A stretch of DNA of 58,300 nt from Clostridiales bacterium (lineage in GTDB: Bacteria > Actinomycetota > Coriobacteriia > Anaerosomatales > SLCP01), in the NCBI GenBank assembly GCA_018333995.1, contig JAGXSG010000009.1, forward strand, positions 1-58,300, given 5' to 3'. The position numbers and the translations under genes were made by a program. Under the pieces are notes generated by a model. It saw only the letters and a list, made by a program, of their open reading frames with translations. It did no database searches and was not told where the DNA came from. Shown one piece after another: positions 1 to 9,710 of this stretch (position 1 is its first letter; every line of letters starts with the position of its first letter).

Positions 1-1
1 G

Positions 2-3000
2 AACCGGCTCGCGGCATGGCTGTTCCCGCCACGCATTCTACCGAGACTCGACTTCCGCGAGCCAATCACCGAAGCCCACCGGACACTTGTCGTCGTTCCC
101 GCACTGCTCTCCTCCATCGAGGTCGTAAGATCGGTGCTCGACAACCTCGAAGTCGCCTACCTGGCCAACCGCGATCCCAACATCGGCTTCGGGTTGCTCG
201 GCGATTTGAAAGCGGCCGATGGACCGCGCCACGAAACCGATAGCGGGATCATCGAGGCGGCGGAGCGCGGTCTGGCGACCCTCAACCAACGCTACCTTGT
301 CGAGCACGGGCGGGCGCCCTTCTTCCTGTTCGTTCGTGGCCGCTTGCCAAACCCCGCCGGCGATGTGTGGATGGGATGGGAGCGCAAGCGAGGGGCGCTC
401 GTTGAGCTCAACCGCGCGCTAAGAGGATCGCGCGACGTGAGCTTTACGCACCGCCTTGGTGACGAGCGTTTCTTGGAGAGCGTGACGTTCGTGCTGACGA
501 TCGACGCCGACACGCAACTCCCGCGCGACTCGGCGCGAAAGCTGGTTTCGACCATAGCCCACCCGCTGAATCGCGCCCGGTACAGCGCCGAAGACCCCCG
601 CGTCATGTCCGGCTACGGCCTCATTCAGCCGCGTGTCAGCATGTCGCTTCCCGCTTCAACGCGCTCGCTGTTTGCCTGGATCCACTCCGGGACCGCCGGC
701 ATCGACCCCTATGTGGGAGCGGTGTCCGACACGTACCAGGACGTGTTTGGCGAAGGAAGCTTCACCGGCAAAGGCATCTACGAGATCAACGTCTTCAACG
801 CGGTGCTTGAAAGGCGCATCCCGGAGAACGCGCTGCTCTCACATGACATGCTTGAAGGGTGCTTCTTGCGAGTAGGTCTTGCCTCGGACATCGAGGTTCT
901 CGATGACCACCCCGTCTCATATCGAGTGCACGCCGTCCGGCTCCACCGCTGGGTCCGGGGTGATTGGCAGACGATACCGTGGCTTATGGCCCGCGTCCCC
1001 ACTGAGAAAGGACACGAGCGCAATCCATTGTCGAGGCTCCACCGGTGGAAGATTCTTGACAACCTCCGTCGCTCTCTTGTGCCCCCCGCGCTCCTCGCGT
1101 TCATGGTGGCCGGTTGGCTTCTCCTCCCCGGTCCGGCGTGGGCATGGCCGCTGCTCACAATCCTCATCGTCTGGTTCCCCGCCTGCTTTTCCGCCCTCGG
1201 CGCGCTGCTCGAGAGAGGAGCCGCCGCACCGTTTGGCGCACGCACAACAGAGATCGGCCGCGTGTTCGCCCGGGACTCCGCGCGCGCGGGATTCGCGTTG
1301 TGCGTGCTGCCGCACCAAGCCGCCCAGATGGTCGACGCCATCGCGCGCGCGCTCTGGCGCATGATCGTCTCTCGCCGCAACCTGCTCGAGTGGGAGACGG
1401 CAGCTGACGTCGAGCGCCGTCTTGGAAACGACCTCGGCGCATCCGTGCGCAGGCTCGGGCCTGCGGCCGCGTTTGCGATTGCCATGCTCGGCGTGGCGGC
1501 CGCACCTCACGCGGCCCGGCTTGTGAGCGCGATACCTTTTGCGGCGGCGTTCGCTGCAGGCACCGTATTGGCATGGCGCGTGTCGCACGTCAGGCCCAGA
1601 CAAGTGCTCGCAATCAACCCGGAAACCCGGAGCGAACTGCGGCGGATAGCGCGCGCAACATGGCGGTTCTTCGAGACTTTTGTTGGCCGGGACGGCAACT
1701 ACCTCGCTCCCGACAACTTTCAGGAAAGTCCCAAGGGCGAGGTCGCCTACAGGACCTCCCCTACCAACATCGGCCTGCAACTCATCGCCGGCCTCACCGT
1801 GCATGACCTCGGCTATATCACCGTTGCGCGTCTCGTCGAGCGAACCGCAGACACCCTGGGTACGATGGCGGGCCTCAAACGTTTTCGCGGCCACTTCTAC
1901 AACTGGTACGACACCCGCACCCTCGAGCCGCTGCCGCCGCACTACATCTCAACAGTGGACAGCGGAAACCTCGCCGGACATCTCCTTGTGATGCGCGCGG
2001 GACTGCTCGAGGCGTCTGAAGCGCCATTCATCGGACCGCAATCAGCTCGCGGTTTCGCAGACACCGTGCAGCTCGTTTTAGATGAGATACACGTGCTCCA
2101 CGACCGTTTGGAGCCGCGCGATGCCGTGAGCGAGCTTGTAAGTCTCCTCGATGAGATTCGCCGCGACGCCCTGCTCGAAGAGGCGCCGCTAAACCTTGGC
2201 GGCTGGGCTGCCCTCATCCGGCGATGGAACGCGATGCTCGATCTCGCCGCCCCCATCCTCGCGCGCATCGACGACGTCGCGGGGCCCGAATGCGCGTGGC
2301 TCGATGCGAATGCGAATGGGCACGCCGGTGGCAAAGATTCCCCTGCCGCTGTCCCCGCCGGTTGCCTCTCCCACGCGATGGGCCTTCTCGCGGCGCACGG
2401 CCACGATCTTGCGTACGCGCTCGAACGTTACGCGCCGTGGGCACCGCTCGTCGCCGATCCGCCACCGGGCGCGCTCGAAGGCGAGCGTGCCGCGCACCTG
2501 GCGCCCCTCACTGAGCACACGCCGAGTCTCGTAGGCCTCGCGGAGGGTCTCGATGAGGTACTTGAGGCGCTCGACGAACTCTCATTGCCCTCGGAAGACG
2601 CCACAGGCAGCGAGTCAGCCGTCGAAGTGTGGGCGCGCTCCATCGCGATGGGTCTCAGGGACTCTCGGTCGGCGTGTGGGGAGCTGCTCGGCCGGTTGCG
2701 CCTCGACGCGGACATCGCCCGAGAGATGTGGGAGCACACCGACTTCGCGATGCTTTTCGACCGTCAGCGGCTCCTCTTTTCGATCGGCTACAACACCGTT
2801 GAAGGGCGCCTCGACTCCTCCTACTACGACATGCTCGCCTCGGAGTGCCGCTTAGCGAGTTTTCTCGCCATCGCCAAAGGTGACGTGCCCCAAGAGCACT
2901 GGTTCCGCCTGGGCAGACAGATCACCGGCGTCGCGGGGCACAGAGCGCTCCTCTCGTGGAGCGCGTCGATGTTCGAGTACCTGATGCCGCTCCTCATCAT

Positions 3001-6000
3001 GCGTACCTGGCCCATGACCCTCCTCGACGAGACGTATTCCGCCGTTGTCGCAAGCCAGATGGCGTACGCGCGCGAACTCGGCATCCCGTGGGGTATCTCG
3101 GAAAGCGCCTTCAACGTCAAAGACGCCGCCCTTACCTACCAGTACCAGGCGTTTGGTGTCCCGGGTCTCGGGCTGAAACGCGGCCTGTCTGAAGACATCG
3201 TCGTAGCCCCGTACGCAAGCATCCTCGCCCTTCCCATCGCTCCCGCTCACGTGGCTGACAACCTTGAGGAGCTCGACCGTGTCGGTGCCCGCGGTCGCTT
3301 TGGCTACTACGAAGCAATCGACTTCACCCCTGGCAGAGTCCCCGCAGGGGAGCGGCGCGCGATAGTGAGAGCGTACATGGCGCACCACCAAGGCATGAGT
3401 CTCGTCGCGCTGGGCAACGCCCTTACCGGTGAACGCATGCACGAACGGTTCCACGCCGATCCGATGGTGGTCGCAACAGAGCTGCTGCTCCAGGAGCGCA
3501 TCCCGCACGCGGTCGAGCTCGCGGAGGTCCACACGGCCGAAGTCGAGCGTGCGCGCCGGGTCCGGGAACTCCCGACGCCGTCGAACCGAACGTATCCCAC
3601 GGCCGAGACACCTGCTCCGGCGACACACTTCCTGTCTAACGGGCGGTACTCAGTGATGATCACCAACGGTGGTGGTGGCTACAGCCGCTGGATGGACCGT
3701 GCGGTCACCCGCTACCGCGAGGACGTCACGCGCGACTCGTGGGGCCAATTCTTCTACATACGCGATACTGAGTCCGGCGAGTCGTGGTCGGCAACGCGAA
3801 ATCCCACCCCGCGCAAGCCCGGCCGCTACCACGTGATCTTCTCCGCCGACAAGGCGGAGTTCCACCGTACCGACGGCGAGATCGAGACGTTTACTGAAGT
3901 AGCGGTCTCGCCAGAAGACGATGTCGAGATCAGACGTGTCACGCTCTCAAACCGCGGTATCCGGCGGCGCGTCCTCGACGTGACAAGCTACTTCGAAATC
4001 GCGTTGACCAGCCAGGCCGCAGACCAGGCGCACCGGGCGTTTTCCAACCTCTTCGTCGAAACCGAGGCCGTCTCCGAACCGCGCACCCTCCTGTTCTCAC
4101 GCCGCCCTCGTTCCTCCGAGGAGACCCGCGTTTGGGGCTTTCACGTGCTCGCTTGTGAGGTTGCCGAGGAGTGCGAGTGGTCATGCGAGACAAATCGCGC
4201 ACACTTCCTCGGGCGCCATCGGGGCGTCGACGCTCCGATGGCGCTCGATCCTGGGGCCGCTCTTTCAGAGACGGTCGGGGCTGTCCTCGACCCCTCATGT
4301 TCGCTGCGGCAAGAGATCACGCTTGAAGCGGGCGAAAGTGCTCGCCTCGTGTTCGTGACTGGGGTCGCACCGGATCGTGAGAGCGCTCTCAGGCTCGCCG
4401 ACCGCTACCGTGCAATGCGCGCCGCGCAACGCGCTATCGATTTGTCGTGGACCGCGTCGCAAATCGAGCTGAGGGACCTCGGCATAGGTTCAGCCGAAGC
4501 GGTCACGCTGCAGCGCCTCGCCTCTCGGCTGCTGCTCACCGACCCGTACTCCACTCTCAAGGTCACCACTCCGGTCGAGAACGGCCTGCCCCTCTCGGCG
4601 TTGTGGTCTCTAGGCATCTCGGGTGACTTCCCGATCCTACTTGTACGGGTCGCCGAGCTTGAGCACGCGCCACTCGTCCGGCAAGCCCTCCTCGCACATC
4701 AGTACTGGCGGCACAAAGGACTCGTCGCCGATCTCGTGATCTTGAACACGCGGCCTTCGTCTTACAGTGACGATCTGGACGACCGCCTGAAGCTGCTCGT
4801 GCGAACCGGGCACGCACTACAGCTGATCGACAAGCCCGGCGGCGTGTTCCTCAGACGCGCCGACCAGATGCACCCAGACGTCGCCAATTTGCTCGAAAGC
4901 GTCGCGCGGGCCGTCCTCGACGGGGATTGCGGCAGCATAGACCTGCAGCTCGACGAGCGGGCGGTCCGCCCCGCCGAGCCCCCCTTATTGGTACCGGTCC
5001 GCGAACCGGTACCGTATCCGGCACACGCGTTCACCCGGCCAGAACTGGCCTACGACAACGAATACGGCGGCTTCGACCTTGCGACCGGTGAGTACGTAAT
5101 AGTGCTTGCGGAAGGGGTCTCGGCGACACCGGCCCCCTGGATCAACGTGATGGCGTCGCCACGCTTCGGCTCGATGGTCTCTGACGCCGGAATCGGGTGC
5201 ACGTGGGCCGAGAACAGCCACGAAAACCGGATCAGCACGTGGAACAACGATCCCATCTCCGACGGCTCGGGTGAGGTCATCTACATCAGAGACGAAGAGA
5301 CCGGCGAGTACTGGAGCCCAACGCCTCTCCCGTGCGGGGGCAGTGAGCCGCACGTAATCCGGCACGGATTTGGGTACTCGCGGTTTGAGCACCACTCTCA
5401 CGATGTCGGCCACGAGCTGGATTGGTTCGTCCCCGCTGCCGACCCGGTGCGGATTGTCCGCCTCCGTCTGACCAACCGCTCGGATCGGTCCCGCGTTCTT
5501 TCTGTGACACAGTTTGTCGAGTGGGTACTCGGGTCATCACGCAGTAAAGCGCAGCACCTTGTCGTGACACGGTACGACGCGGAACACGAGATCCTGACCG
5601 CTCACAACCACTACAATCCGGACTTTCCCGGCCGCTCCTCGTTCCTCGCATGCGACCGTGACCTCATGTCGTGGACCGCGAGCCGCACCGAGTTCGTGGG
5701 GCGCAACGGTCGGCCTGCCGCGCCCGCAGCTATGAAGAGATCTCACCTCGGCGGAGTCTCGGGCCGGTTTCACGACAACTGCGGAGCGATCATGACTCGC
5801 CTCGAGCTGTCCCCCGGGGAAAGCGGCGACATCGTATTCTTGCTCGGTCAAACACCGACGCTCGATGAGGCTCGCGAACTCGTGGCGCGGTACCGGACGC
5901 CGGGCGCCGTCGAATTCTCGTATGGTGTGGCTCGAACCGAGTGGACGCGCACCCTCGGCGTGATCGAAGCAAGCACCCCTGCTCCCGAGCTCGACATACT

Positions 6001-7465
6001 CATCAACGGACGCTTGCTTTACCAGGCGCTGTCGTGCCGCTTGTGGGGGCGCACCGCAACGTACCAGTCTTCCGGCGCTTTTGGCTTCCGTGACCAGCTG
6101 CAAGATGCTCTCTGCCTGATGTACGCGCGCCCGGAATTGGTAAGGGCGCAGATCATCGAGGCGTCGAGGCGCCAGTTTGCCGAGGGTGATGTGCTCCACT
6201 GGTGGCAGCCGGTATCGGGCCGCGGCGTGCGCACCCGCATCACCGATGACCGGCACTGGATGCCATTCATCACCGCCGCCTACGTCGCCGCCACAAACGA
6301 CGTAAGTCTTCTCGACGAGCGCACACCGTTCATAGAGGCCCCCTCGCTTGACCCGGGGCGCGAAGACGCCTACGTACAACCCGTCATCTCCGAGAAGACG
6401 GCTTCGGTCTATGAACACTGCGTCGCGGCCCTTGAGACGGCATTCGCAACCGGGAAGCACGGGCTGCCGCTTATCGGCGGGGGCGATTGGAACGACGGCA
6501 TGAACCGGGTTGGGCACGAGGGCCTCGGTGAGAGCGTCTGGATGGCGTGGTTCTTGGATGTCGTGCTTCGCTCATTCGCTCCGCTGTGCGAGCTTAAAGG
6601 CGAACCTGAGCGCGCGCAGCGCTACCGCGAGTTCGCTCGCACGCTGGTGCTCGCCGCCGAGGAAGCGGGATGGGATGGCGGCTGGTACCGTCGCGCCTAC
6701 TTCGACGACGGCACGCCACTCGGCACGAAAGACGCCGAGGAGTGCCGTATCGACGCCATCGCTCAAGCGTGGGCGGTTATCTCTGGCCAGGGTGACCCGA
6801 GTCGAGCCGCGCGCGCGCTTGAGGCGGTCGAAGACAAGCTCGTCAACCGGGAAGGCGGACTGATCGCACTTCTCGCGCCCCCGTTCGACCGGATGGAGCA
6901 CGATCCCGGGTACATCAAGGGTTACGTTCCCGGAGTCCGGGAGAACGGTGGCCAGTATACGCACGCCGCTCTCTGGGTCGTGCTCGCCCACTTGCTTCGC
7001 GGCGACGGGGACGAGGCGTTCTCGCTGATCGAACTCATCAACCCGGTCAACCACGCACGCACCCGCGAGGACGCCGAGCGATACCGGGTCGAGCCTTACG
7101 CAGTTGCAGCGGACGTCTACGCAGTCGCACCTCACGTCGGTCGCGGCGGCTGGTCCTGGTACACCGGATCGGCGTCGTGGTTCTACCACATCGTGATCGC
7201 ACATCTCCTCGGACTTAAGCTTCTCTCGGAGGGAGACCGCCGCTTCTTCACCGTAGACCCGTGCATCCCTAAGAGCTGGTCCGGCTTCACGCTCACCTAC
7301 CATCACGGCGGCGCTATCTACCGCATCCGAGTAGAGAATCCTCGGGGCGTCAATCGTGGAGTGGCAAGAATTGAGCTCGACGGCGCGCCGGTGCCCTTCG
7401 ACCGCGTCGAGCTAGACGGGCGGCAAGGGGAGTTCGACGTGCGCGTCGTGCTGCTCGGCGGGTGA
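2..7465 (+). CDS. Cyclic beta-1,2-glucan synthase (NdvB/ChvB-like), 5' end missing
   Basis: The frame is open from base 2, so the gene is cut by the window edge; 2,487 codons are visible and roughly 300-400 N-terminal residues are probably missing. Family members polymerise UDP-glucose on a protein-linked primer at the inner membrane, trim the chain by phosphorolysis and cyclise it. In order one sees a GT84 glycosyltransferase core (IDADTQLPRD near 499-530; RWVRGDWQ near 948-971), two hydrophobic stretches near 1075-1210 and 1455-1580, a glycoamylase-like middle region, two GH94-associated beta-sandwich repeats (near 3610-4400 and 5040-5900), and a C-terminal GH94 catalytic domain with GGGDWNDGMN near 6477-6506, which carries the expected general acid Asp. 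No in-frame break is seen. It stands alone, read toward oriC against the prevailing direction on this arm. Family is secure; the exact glucan product is inferred. Confidence 0.9.
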   Translation, partial: NRLAAWLFPPRILPRLDFREPITEAHRTLVVVPALLSSIEVVRSVLDNLEVAYLANRDPNIGFGLLGDLKAADGPRHETDSGIIEAAERGLATLNQRYLVEHGRAPFFLFVRGRLPNPAGDVWMGWERKRGALVELNRALRGSRDVSFTHRLGDERFLESVTFVLTIDADTQLPRDSARKLVSTIAHPLNRARYSAEDPRVMSGYGLIQPRVSMSLPASTRSLFAWIHSGTAGIDPYVGAVSDTYQDVFGEGSFTGKGIYEINVFNAVLERRIPENALLSHDMLEGCFLRVGLASDIEVLDDHPVSYRVHAVRLHRWVRGDWQTIPWLMARVPTEKGHERNPLSRLHRWKILDNLRRSLVPPALLAFMVAGWLLLPGPAWAWPLLTILIVWFPACFSALGALLERGAAAPFGARTTEIGRVFARDSARAGFALCVLPHQAAQMVDAIARALWRMIVSRRNLLEWETAADVERRLGNDLGASVRRLGPAAAFAIAMLGVAAAPHAARLVSAIPFAAAFAAGTVLAWRVSHVRPRQVLAINPETRSELRRIARATWRFFETFVGRDGNYLAPDNFQESPKGEVAYRTSPTNIGLQLIAGLTVHDLGYITVARLVERTADTLGTMAGLKRFRGHFYNWYDTRTLEPLPPHYISTVDSGNLAGHLLVMRAGLLEASEAPFIGPQSARGFADTVQLVLDEIHVLHDRLEPRDAVSELVSLLDEIRRDALLEEAPLNLGGWAALIRRWNAMLDLAAPILARIDDVAGPECAWLDANANGHAGGKDSPAAVPAGCLSHAMGLLAAHGHDLAYALERYAPWAPLVADPPPGALEGERAAHLAPLTEHTPSLVGLAEGLDEVLEALDELSLPSEDATGSESAVEVWARSIAMGLRDSRSACGELLGRLRLDADIAREMWEHTDFAMLFDRQRLLFSIGYNTVEGRLDSSYYDMLASECRLASFLAIAKGDVPQEHWFRLGRQITGVAGHRALLSWSASMFEYLMPLLIMRTWPMTLLDETYSAVVASQMAYARELGIPWGISESAFNVKDAALTYQYQAFGVPGLGLKRGLSEDIVVAPYASILALPIAPAHVADNLEELDRVGARGRFGYYEAIDFTPGRVPAGERRAIVRAYMAHHQGMSLVALGNALTGERMHERFHADPMVVATELLLQERIPHAVELAEVHTAEVERARRVRELPTPSNRTYPTAETPAPATHFLSNGRYSVMITNGGGGYSRWMDRAVTRYREDVTRDSWGQFFYIRDTESGESWSATRNPTPRKPGRYHVIFSADKAEFHRTDGEIETFTEVAVSPEDDVEIRRVTLSNRGIRRRVLDVTSYFEIALTSQAADQAHRAFSNLFVETEAVSEPRTLLFSRRPRSSEETRVWGFHVLACEVAEECEWSCETNRAHFLGRHRGVDAPMALDPGAALSETVGAVLDPSCSLRQEITLEAGESARLVFVTGVAPDRESALRLADRYRAMRAAQRAIDLSWTASQIELRDLGIGSAEAVTLQRLASRLLLTDPYSTLKVTTPVENGLPLSALWSLGISGDFPILLVRVAELEHAPLVRQALLAHQYWRHKGLVADLVILNTRPSSYSDDLDDRLKLLVRTGHALQLIDKPGGVFLRRADQMHPDVANLLESVARAVLDGDCGSIDLQLDERAVRPAEPPLLVPVREPVPYPAHAFTRPELAYDNEYGGFDLATGEYVIVLAEGVSATPAPWINVMASPRFGSMVSDAGIGCTWAENSHENRISTWNNDPISDGSGEVIYIRDEETGEYWSPTPLPCGGSEPHVIRHGFGYSRFEHHSHDVGHELDWFVPAADPVRIVRLRLTNRSDRSRVLSVTQFVEWVLGSSRSKAQHLVVTRYDAEHEILTAHNHYNPDFPGRSSFLACDRDLMSWTASRTEFVGRNGRPAAPAAMKRSHLGGVSGRFHDNCGAIMTRLELSPGESGDIVFLLGQTPTLDEARELVARYRTPGAVEFSYGVARTEWTRTLGVIEASTPAPELDILINGRLLYQALSCRLWGRTATYQSSGAFGFRDQLQDALCLMYARPELVRAQIIEASRRQFAEGDVLHWWQPVSGRGVRTRITDDRHWMPFITAAYVAATNDVSLLDERTPFIEAPSLDPGREDAYVQPVISEKTASVYEHCVAALETAFATGKHGLPLIGGGDWNDGMNRVGHEGLGESVWMAWFLDVVLRSFAPLCELKGEPERAQRYREFARTLVLAAEEAGWDGGWYRRAYFDDGTPLGTKDAEECRIDAIAQAWAVISGQGDPSRAARALEAVEDKLVNREGGLIALLAPPFDRMEHDPGYIKGYVPGVRENGGQYTHAALWVVLAHLLRGDGDEAFSLIELINPVNHARTREDAERYRVEPYAVAADVYAVAPHVGRGGWSWYTGSASWFYHIVIAHLLGLKLLSEGDRRFFTVDPCIPKSWSGFTLTYHHGGAIYRIRVENPRGVNRGVARIELDGAPVPFDRVELDGRQGEFDVRVVLLGG

Positions 7466-7522
7466 CCCCGCGACGGAAGACGCCTCCCGGCCGTTCCTGA
7501 AGCCGCAGGTGCGCGAATGCAA

Positions 7523-7555
7523 ACGCCCCTCCGTCGCCAGGGAGCAGAGGGGCGT
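7523..7555 (+). terminator. Hairpin downstream of the glucan synthase gene
   Basis: A 9-bp perfect inverted repeat, ACGCCCCTC / GAGGGGCGT, with a 15-nt loop lies about 60 bases after the stop codon. There is no clear T-run, so intrinsic termination is likely but not certain. Confidence 0.45.
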
Positions 7556-7716
7556 CTGTCACAAAGGTGGTGAGCGTGATTGTACGCTATTCGAACTCGC
7601 CCTGGTAGCGCGTTTCACCGGGAGGAGTTTCGCGCCAGCAACGCGAATGCCCTGGACACGTCATGACCGAGCAGTTACCATGAAAACGGCACTATCGTGC
7701 CGGAAATGAGGTAACT

Positions 7717-8298
7717 ATGCTGTCGGCCCTGATTACATCCAAGGCCCGGTTGGCCTTGCTCACGCTCTTCCTGACCCATCCGGAGGAGCGCTTCTATCAG
7801 AAGCAGCTCATCCGTAACCTCGGGCTCTCGTCATCGCTCGTGCAGGCCGAGCTCAAGCGGCTGGAGGGCGTTGGACTTCTCATCAGCTCACGGGAGGCCA
7901 ACACCCGCTACTTCACGATCAACAAAGCCTCCCCGGTCTACCCCGAACTGAAGAGCATCGTCTTCAAGACGGTCGGGCTCGCCGAATTCTTGCACGACTC
8001 GCTCGACACGATCGGCGATGTGGAGACCGCGCTCATCTACGGGTCGGTCGCGAAGAACGTCGAGGACATGCGCTCCGATGTGGACGTGCTCGTGATCGGT
8101 GATGTCGATATGGACGCTTTGAATGAAGCGGTCGACGCAGCCGAGCGGGCAATCGGCCGCGAGATCAATACAACCGTATATGGGCGCGAGGAGTGGGCCG
8201 AGAGGGTCAAGATCGGACAGGCCTTCGTGACAGACATGCTCTCTGGTCCGAAGATCTTTCTCATAGGAGATGAAGATGAGCTTCGAAGAACTACTTAG
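7717..8298 (+). CDS. HTH-nucleotidyltransferase (MNT-type) protein, putative antitoxin and regulator
   Basis: 193 aa. Residues about 1-75 form a winged-helix domain (helix-turn-helix around QKQLIRNLGLSSSLVQAELK, then a wing). Residues about 85-190 form a minimal nucleotidyltransferase fold with the GS-x10-DVD signature (G109, S110, D121, D123), which binds nucleotide and two metals. MNT proteins paired with HEPN proteins act as antitoxins, in studied cases by AMPylating the HEPN partner. The gene overlaps the downstream HEPN gene by 23 bases, so the two are surely co-translated. The added HTH suggests it also represses its own operon; that is inference. It resembles the common 'nucleotidyltransferase domain-containing protein' annotated beside HEPN genes. 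Confidence 0.8.
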   Translation: MLSALITSKARLALLTLFLTHPEERFYQKQLIRNLGLSSSLVQAELKRLEGVGLLISSREANTRYFTINKASPVYPELKSIVFKTVGLAEFLHDSLDTIGDVETALIYGSVAKNVEDMRSDVDVLVIGDVDMDALNEAVDAAERAIGREINTTVYGREEWAERVKIGQAFVTDMLSGPKIFLIGDEDELRRTT

Positions 8299-8731
8299 GA
8301 GGCGCACGGTCGAGCGCGTGACGGTCACTTCGCGGGAGATCGCGGAACTCTTGGCGCTCTCCAAGCGCGACATCAAGGCCGCCGGGGCCATGCTCGGCAC
8401 CGATCTCGACTGGGCGTTTGCCATCGCGTACAACGGCGTCTTGCAGATGTCGATCGCTTACATGAACCATCTCGGCTACCGGCCGCGAGGCGAGGGTAAG
8501 CACTACAACACGTTCCGGTTCATGGAAGAGGCGCTGCCCGAAGATGCTCAGATGATCCGGCGGCTTCAGAAGCTGCGCCGCAAGCGGAACACGACCATCT
8601 ACGAACAATCGGGGCTGGTGAGTGACAAGGAGGCTCGAGACGTGATCTCGTTCGCTTCACGTTACTACGCTTCCATCGAGGCGAAGCTCCCGCGCGATAT
8701 CACGGGGCAGGTACCCAAGGAGGATGCGTGA
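8276..8731 (+). CDS. HEPN-domain protein, putative toxin partner of the MNT gene
   Basis: 151 aa, mostly helical. I chose the ATG at 8276 over the one at 8270 because AGGAG at 8265-8269 sits 6 bases before it and touches the earlier one. HEPN RNases carry R-x4-6-H near the C-terminal helix; here the equivalent stretch is RRKRNTTIYE with R104 and N105 in place but Tyr109 where His is expected. The protein could be an RNase variant, a non-catalytic HEPN, or one whose Tyr is the modification target of its nucleotidyltransferase partner. Overlap with the upstream gene marks the pair as a unit. Family assignment is good; toxicity is inferred. Confidence 0.72.
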   Translation: MSFEELLRRRTVERVTVTSREIAELLALSKRDIKAAGAMLGTDLDWAFAIAYNGVLQMSIAYMNHLGYRPRGEGKHYNTFRFMEEALPEDAQMIRRLQKLRRKRNTTIYEQSGLVSDKEARDVISFASRYYASIEAKLPRDITGQVPKEDA

Positions 8732-8774
8732 TGAGATGTGTTCAAGGCGATCCATGTCAGGGACCAGAAACTCG

Positions 8775-8800
8775 AAAGAGCCCAGCGTACTGAGCTCTTT
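8775..8800. terminator. Hairpin between the HEPN gene and tRNA-Ile, probably bidirectional
   Basis: AAAGAGC and GCTCTTT form a 7-bp stem around a 12-nt loop, between the convergent HEPN gene (plus) and tRNA-Ile (minus). A second small hairpin (ACCCTC/GAGGGT) lies at about 8803-8821. Read on the minus strand the stem is followed by CGAGTTTCT, a weak T-rich tail. Confidence 0.45.
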
Positions 8801-8835
8801 GAGACCCTCACGGATGAGGGTTCGAACATGTCTAG

Positions 8836-8912
8836 TGGTGGGCCCGGATGGATTCGAACCATCGACCTCACGGTTATCAGCCGTGCGCTCTAACCAACTG
8901 AGCTACGGGCCC
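8836..8912 (-). tRNA. tRNA-Ile(GAT)
   Basis: Read on the minus strand the gene begins GGGCCCGTAGCTCAG and ends in GGGCCC-A-CCA, with a 6-7 bp acceptor stem, D-arm AGCTCAGTTGGTTAGAGC, anticodon loop CTGATAA (anticodon GAT), and T-arm with GGTTCGAATCC. The CCA end is encoded (8836-8838). Total 77 nt. It is a stand-alone isoleucine tRNA with its own promoter at 8942-8971. Confidence 0.96.
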
Positions 8913-8941
8913 GCTCCGCCGGGCGGGCGAAACGCTCCCGT

Positions 8942-8971
8942 ACAATAGCCCAACGGAAGAGCAGGGGTCAA
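8942..8971 (-). promoter_or_regulatory. Sigma70-type promoter for tRNA-Ile
   Basis: On the minus strand, TTGACC (8966-8971) and TATTGT (8942-8947) are separated by 18 bases, placing the start a few bases before the tRNA 5' end at 8912. Confidence 0.5.
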
Positions 8972-9173
8972 GCAGGATGCCGCCTGGAGAGCGCATGCCG
9001 GCTCCGCTGGTCAGAGCCGCCGCGTACCCGCTTCAAGCCACCGTCTGATCCACCCCTGGCCCATCCCGTTCGTCTCCACCGGTACCTACACGCGCTATAG
9101 TGGAATCTACCTGTCAGAACGGTCGCGTCGCAGGCGACAAGGCAATACGGCCCCGGCGATAGGCGTAAGCGGC

Positions 9174-9677
9174 ATGGTACACGTTCGCATCGTCAGCTTA
9201 AGTCTCGATTCGGTGACCAAACAGCCGGTCGTCATCTTGCGCCCTGTCGATGACCACTCGGACGCGGGGCGCTTCATCCCTATCTGGATAGGCCATGCCG
9301 AGGCCACAGCGATCCTCTTTGGACTCCAGGAAATCGCCCCGCCCCGGCCTATGACTCACGATCTGCTCGCACGTATAATCGCCGAGATGGGCGCGACCCT
9401 TACCCGGGTCGACATCGTCCGCATTGAGGGCGGGACGTTTTTTGCCAACATCGTCCTTGACGGAGGCGAGGGCCAAGAGTGGGAGATTGACGCGCGGCCA
9501 AGCGACTCGATCGCGCTCGCCGTACGGACCGGCGCTCCCCTCTTTGTGTCCGAACAGGTTCTCGACGAGGCAGCCATCACCGCAGCGCCCGGCATCACGG
9601 AGGAGGCCGCCGACTCCGAAGTTGAGCGGTTTCGAGAGTTCCTCGACCACGTCGACCCAAGCGACTTCAGCTCGTAG
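9174..9677 (+). CDS. Bifunctional nuclease family protein (DUF151)
   Basis: 167 aa, usual length for the family. It has the DUF151 pattern: an N-terminal strand opening (MVHVRIVSLSLDS), FIPIWIGHAEATAILFGLQ near residues 38-56, RPMTHDLL near 60, and RPSDSIALAVRTGAPLFVSEQVL near 112-134. Plant and Thermotoga members have been linked to DNase/RNase activity; the bacterial role is poorly defined. The start follows TATAGT at 9096-9101, a possible -10 box, but no strong ribosome site is seen. It is a single-gene unit facing the efflux operon on the minus strand. Confidence 0.85.
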   Translation: MVHVRIVSLSLDSVTKQPVVILRPVDDHSDAGRFIPIWIGHAEATAILFGLQEIAPPRPMTHDLLARIIAEMGATLTRVDIVRIEGGTFFANIVLDGGEGQEWEIDARPSDSIALAVRTGAPLFVSEQVLDEAAITAAPGITEEAADSEVERFREFLDHVDPSDFSS

Positions 9678-9710
9678 GATGCGGGGAGGTGGCCGGGCTC
9701 CGACCCGTCC

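Noticed and set aside
8724-8948. Small plus-strand frame across the tRNA-Ile gene
   Set aside because: It reads antisense through the tRNA and has no ribosome site; translations of tRNA antisense often look like this.
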